Both the position numbers and the translations under genes were made by a program. Positions 1 to 8,463 of a stretch of 64,000 bases of DNA are shown in pieces; position 1 is the stretch's first letter, and each line of letters opens with the position of its first letter. The DNA is from Sporolactobacillus sp. CQH2019. GTDB lineage: Bacteria; Bacillota; Bacilli; Bacillales; Sporolactobacillaceae. Under the pieces are notes generated by a model. It was given only the letters and a program-made list of their open reading frames with translations. It was not told the DNA's origin and ran no database searches. The stretch is from contig NZ_JARAJZ010000010.1 of NCBI RefSeq assembly GCF_028765345.1, forward strand, positions 1-64,000, in the 5' to 3' direction.

Positions 1-3
1 ATC

Positions 4-94
4 AAATTAGAGGTCAATGCATCGCGATGCTTTTGACACTCCGTACTATACCAGGAGGGCTCTTTCTCTGTACACCTCCGAAAATCTCTAATTT
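4..94 (+). ncRNA. Possible structured RNA with three-way-junction shape, class unknown
   Basis: Seen: a perfect 9-bp outer stem (AAATTAGAG at 4-12 with CTCTAATTT at 86-94) encloses two inner hairpins. The first is GTCAA at 13-17 with TTGAC at 33-37, and it contains the palindrome GCATCGCGATGC. The second is GGAGG at 54-58 with CCTCC at 75-79. The layout resembles a riboswitch aptamer or other structured leader ahead of the membrane gene at 232. I could not match it to a known class by eye. It could also be the 3' end of an upstream transcript. Confidence 0.3.
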
Positions 95-231
95 ACCTCA
101 TTTTCTTGAATACAGGAATGCTTTCTATCATGCGAAACTAAAATAATTTTTACATAGGTCCTTAAGAGAAAATTAAGAAGATACGATTATATTTTTTGTA
201 TCAAGAAAGAAGTTTGGAGTGAATAAGGACT

Positions 232-1101
232 ATGAAAAAGAATTATATTCAGTTCGCTATTGATATCGTTATGGCAATTATGTTTCTTCTGTTTTTCAAT
301 ACCCGTGTTCTGGGAGGGCTGGCCTATCATGAAATCGCGGGGCTTATTTTTGCGGTAATATTCTTTACACATGTTTCGCTGAATTTAAACTGGGTAAAAA
401 ATGTAACAATGAAAATATTCAACAAAAATCTGCCGTGGAAAACGCGCGGAAATTATGCGCTGAATCTTTTGCTGCTAATCTCCATGTGTTTTGTTATTTT
501 TAGCGGAATCGTTATCTCCAGAGTCGTTTTTCCGAACATCAATCTTGGAAATGAAATTTGGTTCAGGACTGCTCATACCGCTTTCTCATTTCTGACGATA
601 ATTTTAGTCGGCGTTCATATCGGCATCCATTGGCAATGGATTGTGAACGTGTTCAAAAAAATGATCCAATATAAATCAAAAAAGAAATGGATCGGATATG
701 CGGCTAAAATAGCAGCGGCGCTCATTTTTATATTTGGCGTCTATGAGATCCAGCAAACAGGATTTGTCAATCGGGTGGCAAGTGTGACTTCCGTTTTTAG
801 CGGAGGCAGCAGCGGAATGACGGCGGGACAACGGAATTTTAACTTTGATAGTGGACAAAGGCCGTCTTTCACCGGCGGACAGGAACCGAAATTTGCAGAT
901 GGGCAAACACCGGGATTTACAAACGGACAAAGGCCGGATTTAAATAATGGAAACCGGATTCAGGAAACTGAACATAACGGCGGAAGCGCGGATGCGTTTG
1001 ACGTTATCATTACCTATTCAGCCGTTACGGCCGTATTTGTCGTGATCACTTACTATATCAGAAAACTGACTTTAAAAAAGAGAAAAAGAAAATTGGCCTA
1101 A
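232..1101 (+). CDS. DUF4405-type cytochrome b-like membrane protein
   Basis: A 289-residue integral membrane protein with about four N-terminal transmembrane segments (residues 8-26, 33-50, 75-100, 113-140). Histidines at 33, 47, 115, 129 and 133 are positioned as in DUF4405/cytochrome b561-like proteins, where they are candidate haem ligands. A fifth hydrophobic stretch (155-172) is followed by an outside-facing, Gly/Gln/Pro-rich linker (about 190-240) made of imperfect ~10-residue repeats of the form GQ-x-P-x-F. A last transmembrane segment (255-275) ends in a basic tail. A role in membrane electron transfer is inferred from the family. No operon partner is visible: a repeat array follows it. 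Confidence 0.7.
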   Translation: MKKNYIQFAIDIVMAIMFLLFFNTRVLGGLAYHEIAGLIFAVIFFTHVSLNLNWVKNVTMKIFNKNLPWKTRGNYALNLLLLISMCFVIFSGIVISRVVFPNINLGNEIWFRTAHTAFSFLTIILVGVHIGIHWQWIVNVFKKMIQYKSKKKWIGYAAKIAAALIFIFGVYEIQQTGFVNRVASVTSVFSGGSSGMTAGQRNFNFDSGQRPSFTGGQEPKFADGQTPGFTNGQRPDLNNGNRIQETEHNGGSADAFDVIITYSAVTAVFVVITYYIRKLTLKKRKRKLA

Positions 1102-1254
1102 GACAAATAAGGATCCTCCCACATGCATTCAGAATTTTAGGGGCTATTTTAAAAAATTGAACGGATTTTAAAATTGCTTACGCCATAGGTAAAGATCAAA
1201 AAAGATTTAAGAGGCAAAACAGAATAATTTTTTATACACATGATCGGCGGCTGA

Positions 1255-2262
1255 GACCGAAAAAGCTTGTGCGGACCGAAAGAAGTGCGGCCGGGACCGA
1301 AAAAACCCGCATGCCGACCGAAAAGCGTGCGTTCACGACCGAAAAGGCCTGCGCGGACCGAAAACCGTCTGATTACGACCGATACCCCACGCTTACTGAC
1401 CGAAAGCCGTGCGACCGGGATCGAAAAAACCCGCATGCCGACCGAAAACTGCGCGATCATAACCGAAAAGGTCTGCGTCGACCGAAAACCGTCTGATTAC
1501 GACCGATACCCCACGCTTACTGACCGAAAGAAGTGCGACCGGGATCGAAAAAAACCGCTTGCCGACCGAAAACTGCGCGATCATAACCGAAAAAGCCTGC
1601 GTCGACCGAAAACCGTCTGATCGCGACCGATACCCTACGCTTGCCGACCGAAAGCCGTGCGACCGGGACCGAAAAAACTCGCTTGCCGACCGAAAAGCAT
1701 GCGTTCACGACCGAAAAGGTCTGCGTCGACCGAAAACCGTCTGATCGCGACCGATACCCTACGCTTGCCGACCGAAAGCCGTGCGACCGGGACCGAAAAA
1801 ACTCGCTTGCCGACCGAAAAGCATGCGTTCACGACCGAAAAGGTCTGCGTCGACCGAAAACCGTCTGATTACGACCGATACCCCACGCTTACTGACCGAA
1901 AGAAGTGCGACCGGGATCGAAAAAACCCGCATGCCGACCGAAAACTGCGCGATCATAACCGAAAAAGCCTGCGTCGACCGAAAACCGTCTGATCGCGACC
2001 GATACCCTACGCTTGCCGACCGAAAGCCGTGCGACCGGGACCGAAAAAACTCGCTTCCCGACCGAAAAGCAAGCTATCACGACCGAAAAAGCCTGCGTCG
2101 ACCGAAAACCGTCTGATCGCGACCGATACCCTACGCTTGCCGACCGAAAGCCGTGCGACCGGGACCGAAAAAACTCGCTTGCCGACCGAAAAGCATGCGT
2201 TCACGACCGAAAAAGCCTGCGTCGACCGAAAACCGTCTGATCGCGACCAATACCCTACGCGC
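1255..2262 (+). repeat. Tandem array 1: 21-bp units in a 124-bp higher-order repeat
   Basis: About 48 tandem units begin with GACCGAAA or GACCGATA. Five 21-bp units plus one 19-bp unit make a 124-bp higher-order unit. The 19-bp unit starts at 1337, 1461, 1585, 1709, 1833, 1957, 2081 and 2205, exactly 124 bp apart each time. Two higher-order subtypes alternate as a,a,b,b,a,b,b, which suggests unequal exchange or conversion. Since 124 is not a multiple of 3, the open frames across it shift every copy and cannot encode one repeat protein. The array fills the gap between the DUF4405 gene and the NERD gene. A stray unit core (GGACCGAAAA, about 2379-2388) lies just before the NERD gene. Confidence 0.95.
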
Positions 2263-2421
2263 CCTGATTGATAAATCATTCATGGCGGCCAGTAGGAATG
2301 GTTGCAGACTAAATGCTGAGCAAAACGTCACAAAATATCTTCTTTTATATAACTTTTTTGGAAGGATGTGGCGATTGCCGGACCGAAAATAATTAAGATT
2401 AAAGGAAAGTGAGGTGCTTAA

Positions 2422-3486
2422 ATGTATCTAAAAAAAATTAAAATTCCATATCATGTCCAGCAATATGAGGCCCTTTCCAGAAGACTGACTCCTGTTGTTC
2501 CAAGGACTGATGCTGAATCCCGCTTTAAAAAAGGAATGGCCGGATATCGTGGCGAACGGTCCCTTGATTACCTGCTCAGTGCTCTCCCCGATAAGGAATT
2601 CTTCATTATTCACAATCTGCGTTTGTCCAACGGCTCGCGTTATTTTCAAATTGACTTTCTTATTCTGTGTCCCCGATTTTTTCTAATTTTAGAGGTAAAA
2701 AACATTATGGGGACGCTGATTTTTGATACTGAATTATCCCAGCTGATACGGGAACTGGATCAGACAACAGATGTCTTTGACGATCCAATTTCGCAGGCGG
2801 AGAATTTAAATGTGCAATTGATTGAGTGGCTGGATGTGCATGGTGGCAGTCCGGCGCTGCCAGTTGCCGATCGTGTGGTCATTGCTTCTCCTGCCAGACT
2901 GCAAGTGACTGATTTAAAAGATCTTCGAATCAAAAAAATTGTGCGTAAATCAAATCTTACGAGAGAATTAATGAATTTGAACCGGCAATGTTTCAAAAAA
3001 AGTTTAGATATCGGGTCTGTAGAAAAAATGGCAAGAACACTGCTCTTGCAGCATCAACCTCGGATTATCGATCTGTTCTCGTTCTCTTCTGTCCGCCGCA
3101 GCGACATCATCAGAGGCGTTCAGTGCCCTGATTGTGGATTTTTTCCGATGAAAAGAGAAAATGGGATCTGGCATTGCACTTCATGTGGGCATGTTTCGAA
3201 AACAGCTCATATTGCTGCATTTCGTGATTATTTTTTAATATTCGGACCTGTGATTACGAACCGACAATGCAGAGATTTTCTGATACTGGAATCTGCCGTA
3301 ATCGCTAAAAAGCTGCTTCAGACAGTGTCCTTACACTATAGAGGTGAAAAAAGGACACGGATCTATTACTTGTCATTTCAATTATTGATTGACAAAAGCA
3401 GTGATGAACGAGAAGCGCCCTGGGATGAAAATCCGGTACAACAACAGATTACCGACCGAAAGCCGCGCGGACCGAAAAACGTCTGA
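2422..3486 (+). CDS. NERD-domain nuclease-related protein with C-terminal zinc ribbon
   Basis: 354 residues. Residues about 35-150 form a nuclease-related (NERD) domain: GERSLDYLL at 44-52, QIDFLIL at 76-82 and EVKN at 91-94 give the D...E-x-K pattern of restriction-endonuclease-like folds. A C-terminal CPDC/CTSC zinc ribbon lies near 230-260. The start has a good Shine-Dalgarno (GGAAAGTGAGG). The gene lies between two arrays of the same repeat family, and its last ~11 codons (ending RKPRGPKNV) are themselves made of array sequence, so the stop codon is supplied by the repeat. NERD proteins are thought to act on nucleic acids, sometimes on mobile DNA. The cellular role here is unknown. Confidence 0.8.
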   Translation: MYLKKIKIPYHVQQYEALSRRLTPVVPRTDAESRFKKGMAGYRGERSLDYLLSALPDKEFFIIHNLRLSNGSRYFQIDFLILCPRFFLILEVKNIMGTLIFDTELSQLIRELDQTTDVFDDPISQAENLNVQLIEWLDVHGGSPALPVADRVVIASPARLQVTDLKDLRIKKIVRKSNLTRELMNLNRQCFKKSLDIGSVEKMARTLLLQHQPRIIDLFSFSSVRRSDIIRGVQCPDCGFFPMKRENGIWHCTSCGHVSKTAHIAAFRDYFLIFGPVITNRQCRDFLILESAVIAKKLLQTVSLHYRGEKRTRIYYLSFQLLIDKSSDEREAPWDENPVQQQITDRKPRGPKNV

Positions 3487-4028
3487 TTACGACCGATATC
3501 CTACGCCTGCCGACCGAAAAACGTACGTTCACGACCAATAAAACTCGCTTGCCGACCGAAAGCCGCGCGGTCATGACCGAAAAAGCCTGCGCGGGCCGAA
3601 AAACGTCTGATCATGACCGAAAACTCTCGCTTGCCGACCGAAAAACGTACGTTCACGACCGAAAAAACTCGCTTGCCGACCGAAAACCGCGCGGTCATGA
3701 CCGAAAAAGCCTGCGCGGACCGAAAAACGTCTGATCATGACCGAAAACTCTCGCTTGCCGACCGAAAAACGTACGTTCACGACCGAAAAAACTCGCTTAC
3801 CGACCGAAAGCCGCGCAATCATGACCGAAAAAGCCTGCGCGGACCGAAAAACGTCTGGTCGCGACCGATATCCTACGCCTGCCGACCGAAAAACGTACGT
3901 TCACGACCGAAAAAACTCGCTTGCCGACCGAAAGCCGCGCGGTCATGACCGAAAAAGCCTGCGCTGACCGAAAAACACCTGATCACGACCGATAACTCTT
4001 GCCTAATGACCGAAAAACGCTCATCCAC
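3454..4028 (+). repeat. Tandem array 2: same 124-bp higher-order repeat as array 1
   Basis: About 27 units with the core GACCGAAA. The 19-bp unit recurs at 3575, 3699, 3823 and 3947 with exact 124-bp spacing, the same architecture as array 1. Unit sequences differ from array 1 in a consistent way, for example GACCGAAAAACGTACGTTCAC in the third slot. The array starts inside the 3' end of the NERD gene and decays before the tlp gene. The reading frame shifts every 124 bp, so I treat it as non-coding. Confidence 0.95.
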
Positions 4029-4113
4029 GCCTGATACCCCCGCCCCAATTAACCGCCAGCCGGTAAGTTCGGATCAATAGCAGTCAGCGCGGTTTTGTGC
4101 TTGGCCTATTTAT

Positions 4114-4156
4114 GAAAAAAGCACCCGGGTCCGCGTTGGGAACCAGACCGGGCGCC
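4114..4156 (-). terminator. Intrinsic terminator of tlp
   Basis: Read on the minus strand, an imperfect GC-rich stem (CGCCCGGTC pairing with GACCCGGGTG) is followed by CTTTTTTC. It lies just after the tlp stop codon. Confidence 0.55.
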
Positions 4157-4166
4157 GGGCGATGGC

Positions 4167-4397
4167 TTATTTGTTTGTTTTGCTGTAGGCTGCTTCGTCT
4201 TTGATTTCTTCGCGAAGCCCGTGGATGCTTTCTTCACGCCGCTGATTTTTTTCACGAATCTGCCGTTTCTCGTCTTCGCTCATTTCATTACCGTGCGCTT
4301 TGACATAATCACGGGCTTCATTCATGTTCTCAAGTGTATCACCGATATTTTTTGCAATTTTTTCCGCATTATCCGAACGATCATCCGGTTTCGCCAT
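4167..4397 (-). CDS. tlp: Small acid-soluble spore protein, Tlp family
   Basis: A 76-residue, highly charged, helical protein. The N-terminal KPDDRSDNAEKI, the central DTLEN and the C-terminal REKNQRREESI ... REEIKDEA blocks match the Tlp minor spore protein family, usually 70-85 residues. In B. subtilis the protein is made in the forespore and packed in the spore core. A strong ribosome binding site (GAGGAGGGAT) precedes the ATG. It stands alone, and an intrinsic terminator follows it. This gene is the best direct evidence in the window that the organism sporulates. Confidence 0.88.
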   Translation of the reverse strand: MAKPDDRSDNAEKIAKNIGDTLENMNEARDYVKAHGNEMSEDEKRQIREKNQRREESIHGLREEIKDEAAYSKTNK

Positions 4398-5107
4398 GGT
4401 AATCCCTCCTCGTAAAGTGCTCCTTAGTATGCCACCGGGAAAATGGAATATGTACCTGGTTGCATTTCAAAAAGTCAATTTCCGAATGCGATTGCAAAGC
4501 GGTCGAACCTTTGCGTGCCTTAACCGGACCGCGCCATCCGAAAATTTTATATCTCAGGAAAGCAATCGCGGCATGATGATCCTCATCCCGGTTCAGTTAT
4601 AAAGCCGATGACGCTCATGGCATTGTTGCAGGTTTTCCATAAATCAATGGCACCGGTACACGGAAACAATGCCGTCAAATGCTAAACGGTTGAACCGGCC
4701 GGCGGCATTGGAAAATTTGCACCACGGAAGGAAATCATTGATCTGCTGTTTAATCGGGATCGGGCAGTGCGGCGGTTTTTCCTGTCTCTTCGGCACTTGG
4801 CGCGTCCGCTGACAGTGTACTGCACCATAGTCTCTGCGGCTGCCGATGTTTGTGAAAACGGGCCCTTTTTTCGGCTGCCCTGCTGCGTTTTTCCGTAAAA
4901 ATTTTATGCAGTTGACGGCACGCCGGCGAAGACATGGAGGGATCATCTGTTTAACTTGTACCGTTTGATTTTTGTAAGATGGTTCGATTTATTTTTTATG
5001 CGCTCTCTAAATCCATCAAAAAAGGAAACATTAAAAGTGATGATGAGGGATGTTTTGCACGTGCTGAGGACTTTGTCAGTTATAAAAATGCAGTAAAAAT
5101 ATTATAT
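4398..5107. other. Intergenic gap with no recognisable gene
   Basis: About 700 bp between tlp and the ABC operon promoter. Short open frames on both strands (for example 4644-4946, minus) have no convincing ribosome binding site or family-like sequence. I see no repeat array, terminator or RNA motif. Confidence 0.5.
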
Positions 5108-5136
5108 TGACCAATGGGTCAATGTGTGATAAATTG
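5108..5136 (+). promoter_or_regulatory. Promoter and palindromic operator of the ABC/TetR operon
   Basis: ATTGACC at 5108-5114 and GGTCAAT at 5119-5125 form an inverted repeat. The TTGACC in its left arm can serve as a -35 box, with GATAAA at about 5131 as the -10 (16-bp spacer), so a bound repressor would block RNA polymerase. A further GGTCAAT half-site lies near 5150. Autoregulation by the TetR-family protein encoded third in the operon is inferred. Confidence 0.55.
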
Positions 5137-5181
5137 ATGTCGATCGCATGGTCAATATGGGCTGAAAAGGAGTGATGGGCA

Positions 5182-6081
5182 GTGCCGGTTATTGAATTGA
5201 GACACATCAGTAAATATTTTGGAAAATTCGCTGCAGTGAAAGACTTGTCGTTAACCGTTGAGCCGGGCGAATTATTCGGCTTTATCGGTCCGAACGGGGC
5301 GGGGAAATCAACCACGATGAACATGACTTTGAATTTCATCAAACACAACGGCGGGAATATTAAGCTGTTCGGGAAGGACATGCCGGGAGCCGATGTGGCC
5401 GTGAAGAAGCGGATTGGCTACGTCCCGAGCGATGTTCGTTTTTATCCGCAGCTTCGGGTGCATGATTTGATCCGCTACACGCTCGATTTTCATCATCTGG
5501 ACGAAGACAAAGAGGAGCTGAAAAAATATTGCAAGCTTTTTGACATCGACCTGAAGAAAAAGTTCGGCGAGCTCTCACTCGGAAATAAGAAAAAAGTAGC
5601 GATAGTCTGCGCAATGATCCATAATCCTGAGCTGCTGATTCTGGATGAGCCGACCAACGGACTGGATCCGCTGATGCATGCACGGCTTTTCAGACTCCTG
5701 AAGGAAAAACAGAAGCAGGGTGTGACAGTTTTTCTTTCCAGTCACAACCTCAAAGAAGTTGAAGATTATTGTTCTAAAGTCGCGTTTATCAAAGCTGGGC
5801 ATCTGGTCGGTGTCGAAGATCTGACGACGATCAACAAAAAAGTGAAAATTATTACTTTGCAGGGGGCAAGCCTTCCGATTGAACGGATGGAGGCAATCGG
5901 GGCGCAATGCATCAGGCATGGCGAACGCGAGGCACGTTTTGTTTATGAAAAAGAGCTTGCTCCGCTTTTTGCTCTCTTATCGGAACTTTCGCACGATCTC
6001 GACGATGTGACGGTCGACAACCGCGATCTCGAGGAGCAGTTCATGTCGATGTATGAAAATCAGGAGGCGGAGAGAGTATGA
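5182..6081 (+). CDS. ABC transporter ATP-binding protein
   Basis: 299 residues, GTG start after AAGGAGTGATGG. Walker A GPNGAGKST at 36-44, ABC signature LSLGNKK at 131-137, Walker B LLILDEPTNGLDP from 151 and an H-loop SSHN near 188. It is the nucleotide-binding subunit of an ABC-2-type exporter; the short helical region plus C-terminal extension (230-299) is typical of drug or lantibiotic-type exporters. It overlaps the next gene, a permease, by ATGA, so the two are translationally coupled. The substrate is unknown. Confidence 0.9.
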   Translation: MPVIELRHISKYFGKFAAVKDLSLTVEPGELFGFIGPNGAGKSTTMNMTLNFIKHNGGNIKLFGKDMPGADVAVKKRIGYVPSDVRFYPQLRVHDLIRYTLDFHHLDEDKEELKKYCKLFDIDLKKKFGELSLGNKKKVAIVCAMIHNPELLILDEPTNGLDPLMHARLFRLLKEKQKQGVTVFLSSHNLKEVEDYCSKVAFIKAGHLVGVEDLTTINKKVKIITLQGASLPIERMEAIGAQCIRHGEREARFVYEKELAPLFALLSELSHDLDDVTVDNRDLEEQFMSMYENQEAERV

Positions 6082-6884
6082 CACTTTTCAGACTGGAATG
6101 TAAAACTCATGTCAAAACGCTGCTGATCTGGATCATTGTTGTCGGCCTGCTGACATTGGGTCTTGTTTCTCTGTTCCCATCGATGAAAGATATGGGACTT
6201 CAACAGATCGATTTAAAGTCGATGCCTAAAGAGATGCTGAAGGCATTTAATATATCGGACATGTCGGCTCTGGCATCGATTGAAGGTTATTTTGGCTATG
6301 AGTTTCAATATGTAATGATTGCGACCGGAATATTTGCGGCAACACTGGGCCTGAATGCACTCGCCCGGGAAGAGTCGGAAGGAACCATCAGCTATCTGTA
6401 CGCTCAACCGATTTCACGCGTTTCCATTGTTTCATTAAAAATGCTGGCTAATGCACTTTTTTATACTCTATACTGGCTTGTCACCATGATCATCGCTTTT
6501 CTTGTTTGTCTGATTTTTAAAGAATCCACCGCTTCAGTCTCGAATTTGTTTAAAGATTTTTCTCTGCTGACTTTTGCCGGATGGGTGATGGGGCTGACAT
6601 TCTTCAGCGTTGGCTTTTTCCTGTCATCGCTGCTGTCCTCGAATAAATCGGCCACTTCGTTATCGCTCGCCCTGGTTTTCCTGACCTTTATCCTTGGCGT
6701 TGTCGGCAAACTGCAGGATAAATTTCAGGCTCTTGTCTATTTTTCGCCGGTGGATACGGCACTTCCGAGCAGTGTGTTCAAGAACGGCCTGCAGTGGAAA
6801 TATATTGTGACCGATCTGATTGTGCTGGTTGTTTCTCTGCTGCTGGCATTCTGGATTTACAGGAGGAAGGATTTGAAAGCATAA
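6078..6884 (+). CDS. ABC-2 type transporter permease
   Basis: 268 residues with about six transmembrane helices (near 17-33, 73-90, 118-143, 163-190, 195-212 and 240-260). This matches single-subunit ABC-2 permeases such as those of the NatB or bacitracin-export type. The start overlaps the ATPase stop (ATGA), and the TetR gene begins directly after its stop. It probably forms the membrane channel for the ATPase encoded upstream. The cargo cannot be told from sequence. Confidence 0.85.
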   Translation: MTLFRLECKTHVKTLLIWIIVVGLLTLGLVSLFPSMKDMGLQQIDLKSMPKEMLKAFNISDMSALASIEGYFGYEFQYVMIATGIFAATLGLNALAREESEGTISYLYAQPISRVSIVSLKMLANALFYTLYWLVTMIIAFLVCLIFKESTASVSNLFKDFSLLTFAGWVMGLTFFSVGFFLSSLLSSNKSATSLSLALVFLTFILGVVGKLQDKFQALVYFSPVDTALPSSVFKNGLQWKYIVTDLIVLVVSLLLAFWIYRRKDLKA

Positions 6885-7502
6885 ATGGAGGCATCGAAAG
6901 AAAAAGCGATTTTAGAGGCTGCGATTCATGAATTTGCCGAAAAAGGCTTTGAACGAACGTCGACGAATCAGATAGCAAAGTCGGCGGGAACATCAAAAGG
7001 GCTGATCTTCCATTACTATAAGTCTAAGGAAAAGCTCTATGAAGCAAGTGTTCGCTTTGCCATCGATTTTTCAATTAAAGAACTGGATTTCAGTAAAGTG
7101 AAAATAACGAACAATGTAATTGAAGAATTAAAGAGATTTGTTGAACAGGAATTTTTGTTCTGCAAGCATTATCCGGATATTTACAGGCTGGTCGTTATCG
7201 CCCTTACGCGTCCGCCGGGGAAATTAACCGATAAAATGGCGGATCTGTTCAGAGAGCTTGAATCGATGGCTTCGCAGGTTTTTAAAAAAGTGATTGACGG
7301 AATTGATCTGAAAGACGATGTCAATATCGAGACGCTGCAGGATGTTCTTCAATCCCATTATTACTACTATTCGACTCGGTCCATGGGCTACTTTAAGCTT
7401 CACCCCGATGCGGGAATCGAAGATATGAGGCCTTTTGTCGATCAGTTCCTGGCGATGCTCTCAATGAGCCTGCGGGGGCTGCTGAAAGATAAGCAGGAAT
7501 AA
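6885..7502 (+). CDS. TetR/AcrR family transcriptional regulator
   Basis: 205 residues. An N-terminal TetR helix-turn-helix (about 8-54) includes FAEKGFERTSTNQIA and GLIFHYYKSKEKLY. The C-terminal ligand-binding domain is all-helical and variable. The ATG follows the permease stop with no gap, so it is the third gene of the exporter operon. It probably represses the operon through the palindrome at 5108-5125 and responds to an exported compound. The exporter-linked role is inferred from context. Confidence 0.85.
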   Translation: MEASKEKAILEAAIHEFAEKGFERTSTNQIAKSAGTSKGLIFHYYKSKEKLYEASVRFAIDFSIKELDFSKVKITNNVIEELKRFVEQEFLFCKHYPDIYRLVVIALTRPPGKLTDKMADLFRELESMASQVFKKVIDGIDLKDDVNIETLQDVLQSHYYYYSTRSMGYFKLHPDAGIEDMRPFVDQFLAMLSMSLRGLLKDKQE

Positions 7503-7615
7503 GGATAGAAGAACGCTAAAAATATTCGGGAAAAATCAGAAAAAACGATTTGAAAACAAAAGCTGAATAATTGTTAATTGAAGCGGAAATCGAGGCTGAT
7601 TCAGAAGCGAACCTT

Positions 7616-7939
7616 TTAATTCAGTCCGACCTTCCGCTTCATTCTTTTGACTTCCTGTTCCGTGTGGAATGCCTGTTCACGCATAATATCGATTTTATCC
7701 AGAATATCGAAGTGTTTGTCTTCCATGTCCTGCCTGAGCCCGGCCATTTCCGACTTCGCGCTTTGCTCCAGCGTGTCCATTCTTTGATCGAGTCCGCCCA
7801 TCCGTCCGGCCAAGCCATCCATTTTTTGATCAAGCCTGTCCATCCGTTTGGTTAAGCCATCCATTTTTTGATTAAGCGATTTCATATCATGATCCAGTTC
7901 TTTGAGCGCCTGCATCACCATCTGAAGTTCACTTGACAT
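7616..7939 (-). CDS. Coiled-coil protein of unknown function
   Basis: 107 residues, nearly all coiled coil. A degenerate heptad repeat of the type MDGL-x-x-RM / MDRLDQK runs over residues 20-60, followed by a charged helix to the C-terminus. There is no signal peptide or membrane segment. A ribosome binding site (GGGAGATGA) precedes the ATG. It resembles small cytoplasmic coiled-coil proteins found in many Bacillales, some with internal MD-x-L-x-x-R-M repeats. No function can be assigned, and the neighbours give no clue. Confidence 0.65.
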   Translation of the reverse strand: MSSELQMVMQALKELDHDMKSLNQKMDGLTKRMDRLDQKMDGLAGRMGGLDQRMDTLEQSAKSEMAGLRQDMEDKHFDILDKIDIMREQAFHTEQEVKRMKRKVGLN

Positions 7940-8195
7940 AAATCGTCATCTCCCGCCATATGTTCTCATTATATCAGCAGAAGCGTCAAGCGCCAATGAG
8001 AAGGATGCCGATTTTCAGAACACTGTCGGCCATGCAATCGTCCTAAGCTGGAGAGGATATTAATTTAAATAAGAAGAAAAATGTCTGATCAGAGTATAGA
8101 AAATTTGAATGAAATCAGGCAGGGGCGGTGTCGAAGCGAGTGCCGGCAGAATGATTGATAGACATTTCTCATATCCCTGAATCTACCTCCTATTA

Positions 8196-8273
8196 AGTTA
8201 AAGCTCAACTTCTGGAGAATGAAGAGGGCGGCCCTTTGTTCGACTAAACTGAAGAAAGGAGCCACTCGGCCGG
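8196..8273 (+). repeat. Direct repeat DR-left flanking the PTS/transketolase module
   Basis: This stretch runs from GTTAAAGCTCAACTT to CGGCCGG and matches 14043-14119 in the same orientation with about 9 substitutions and one 1-bp indel over ~77 bp. The two copies bracket the whole 8.4-14.1 kb sugar operon. This copy lies in non-coding DNA, while the other overlaps the end of a gene. Confidence 0.85.
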
Positions 8274-8355
8274 TAAAATGTCCGCTGCTCTCTTATCTGA
8301 GACATCCGTTTCCGATCGGCTGCCGTTTTTTGCTTCTTTAATACCCTGGACCAGA

Positions 8356-8371
8356 ATGAAAACGTTTCCAT
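8356..8371 (+). promoter_or_regulatory. cre site (CcpA catabolite control)
   Basis: ATGAAAACGTTTCCAT matches the Bacillus cre consensus WTGNAARCGNWWWCAW at 15 of 16 positions. It lies about 90 bp before the start of the PTS activator gene, as expected for carbon catabolite control of a sugar operon. Confidence 0.6.
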
Positions 8372-8463
8372 ATAGTTAAAAATTGCACCTTTGGGATTGA
8401 ATGATATTGGTCTTTTCCGGCAGCAGATCCGGTCATATACTTGAAATGAAGGGAGGAAGAGCA

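Noticed and set aside
1149-2392. Many overlapping ORFs across array 1 coding Arg/Lys/Asp-rich repeat peptides
   Set aside because: The 124-bp period shifts the frame every copy, there are no ribosome binding sites, and the frames appear on both strands. They are repeat artefacts.
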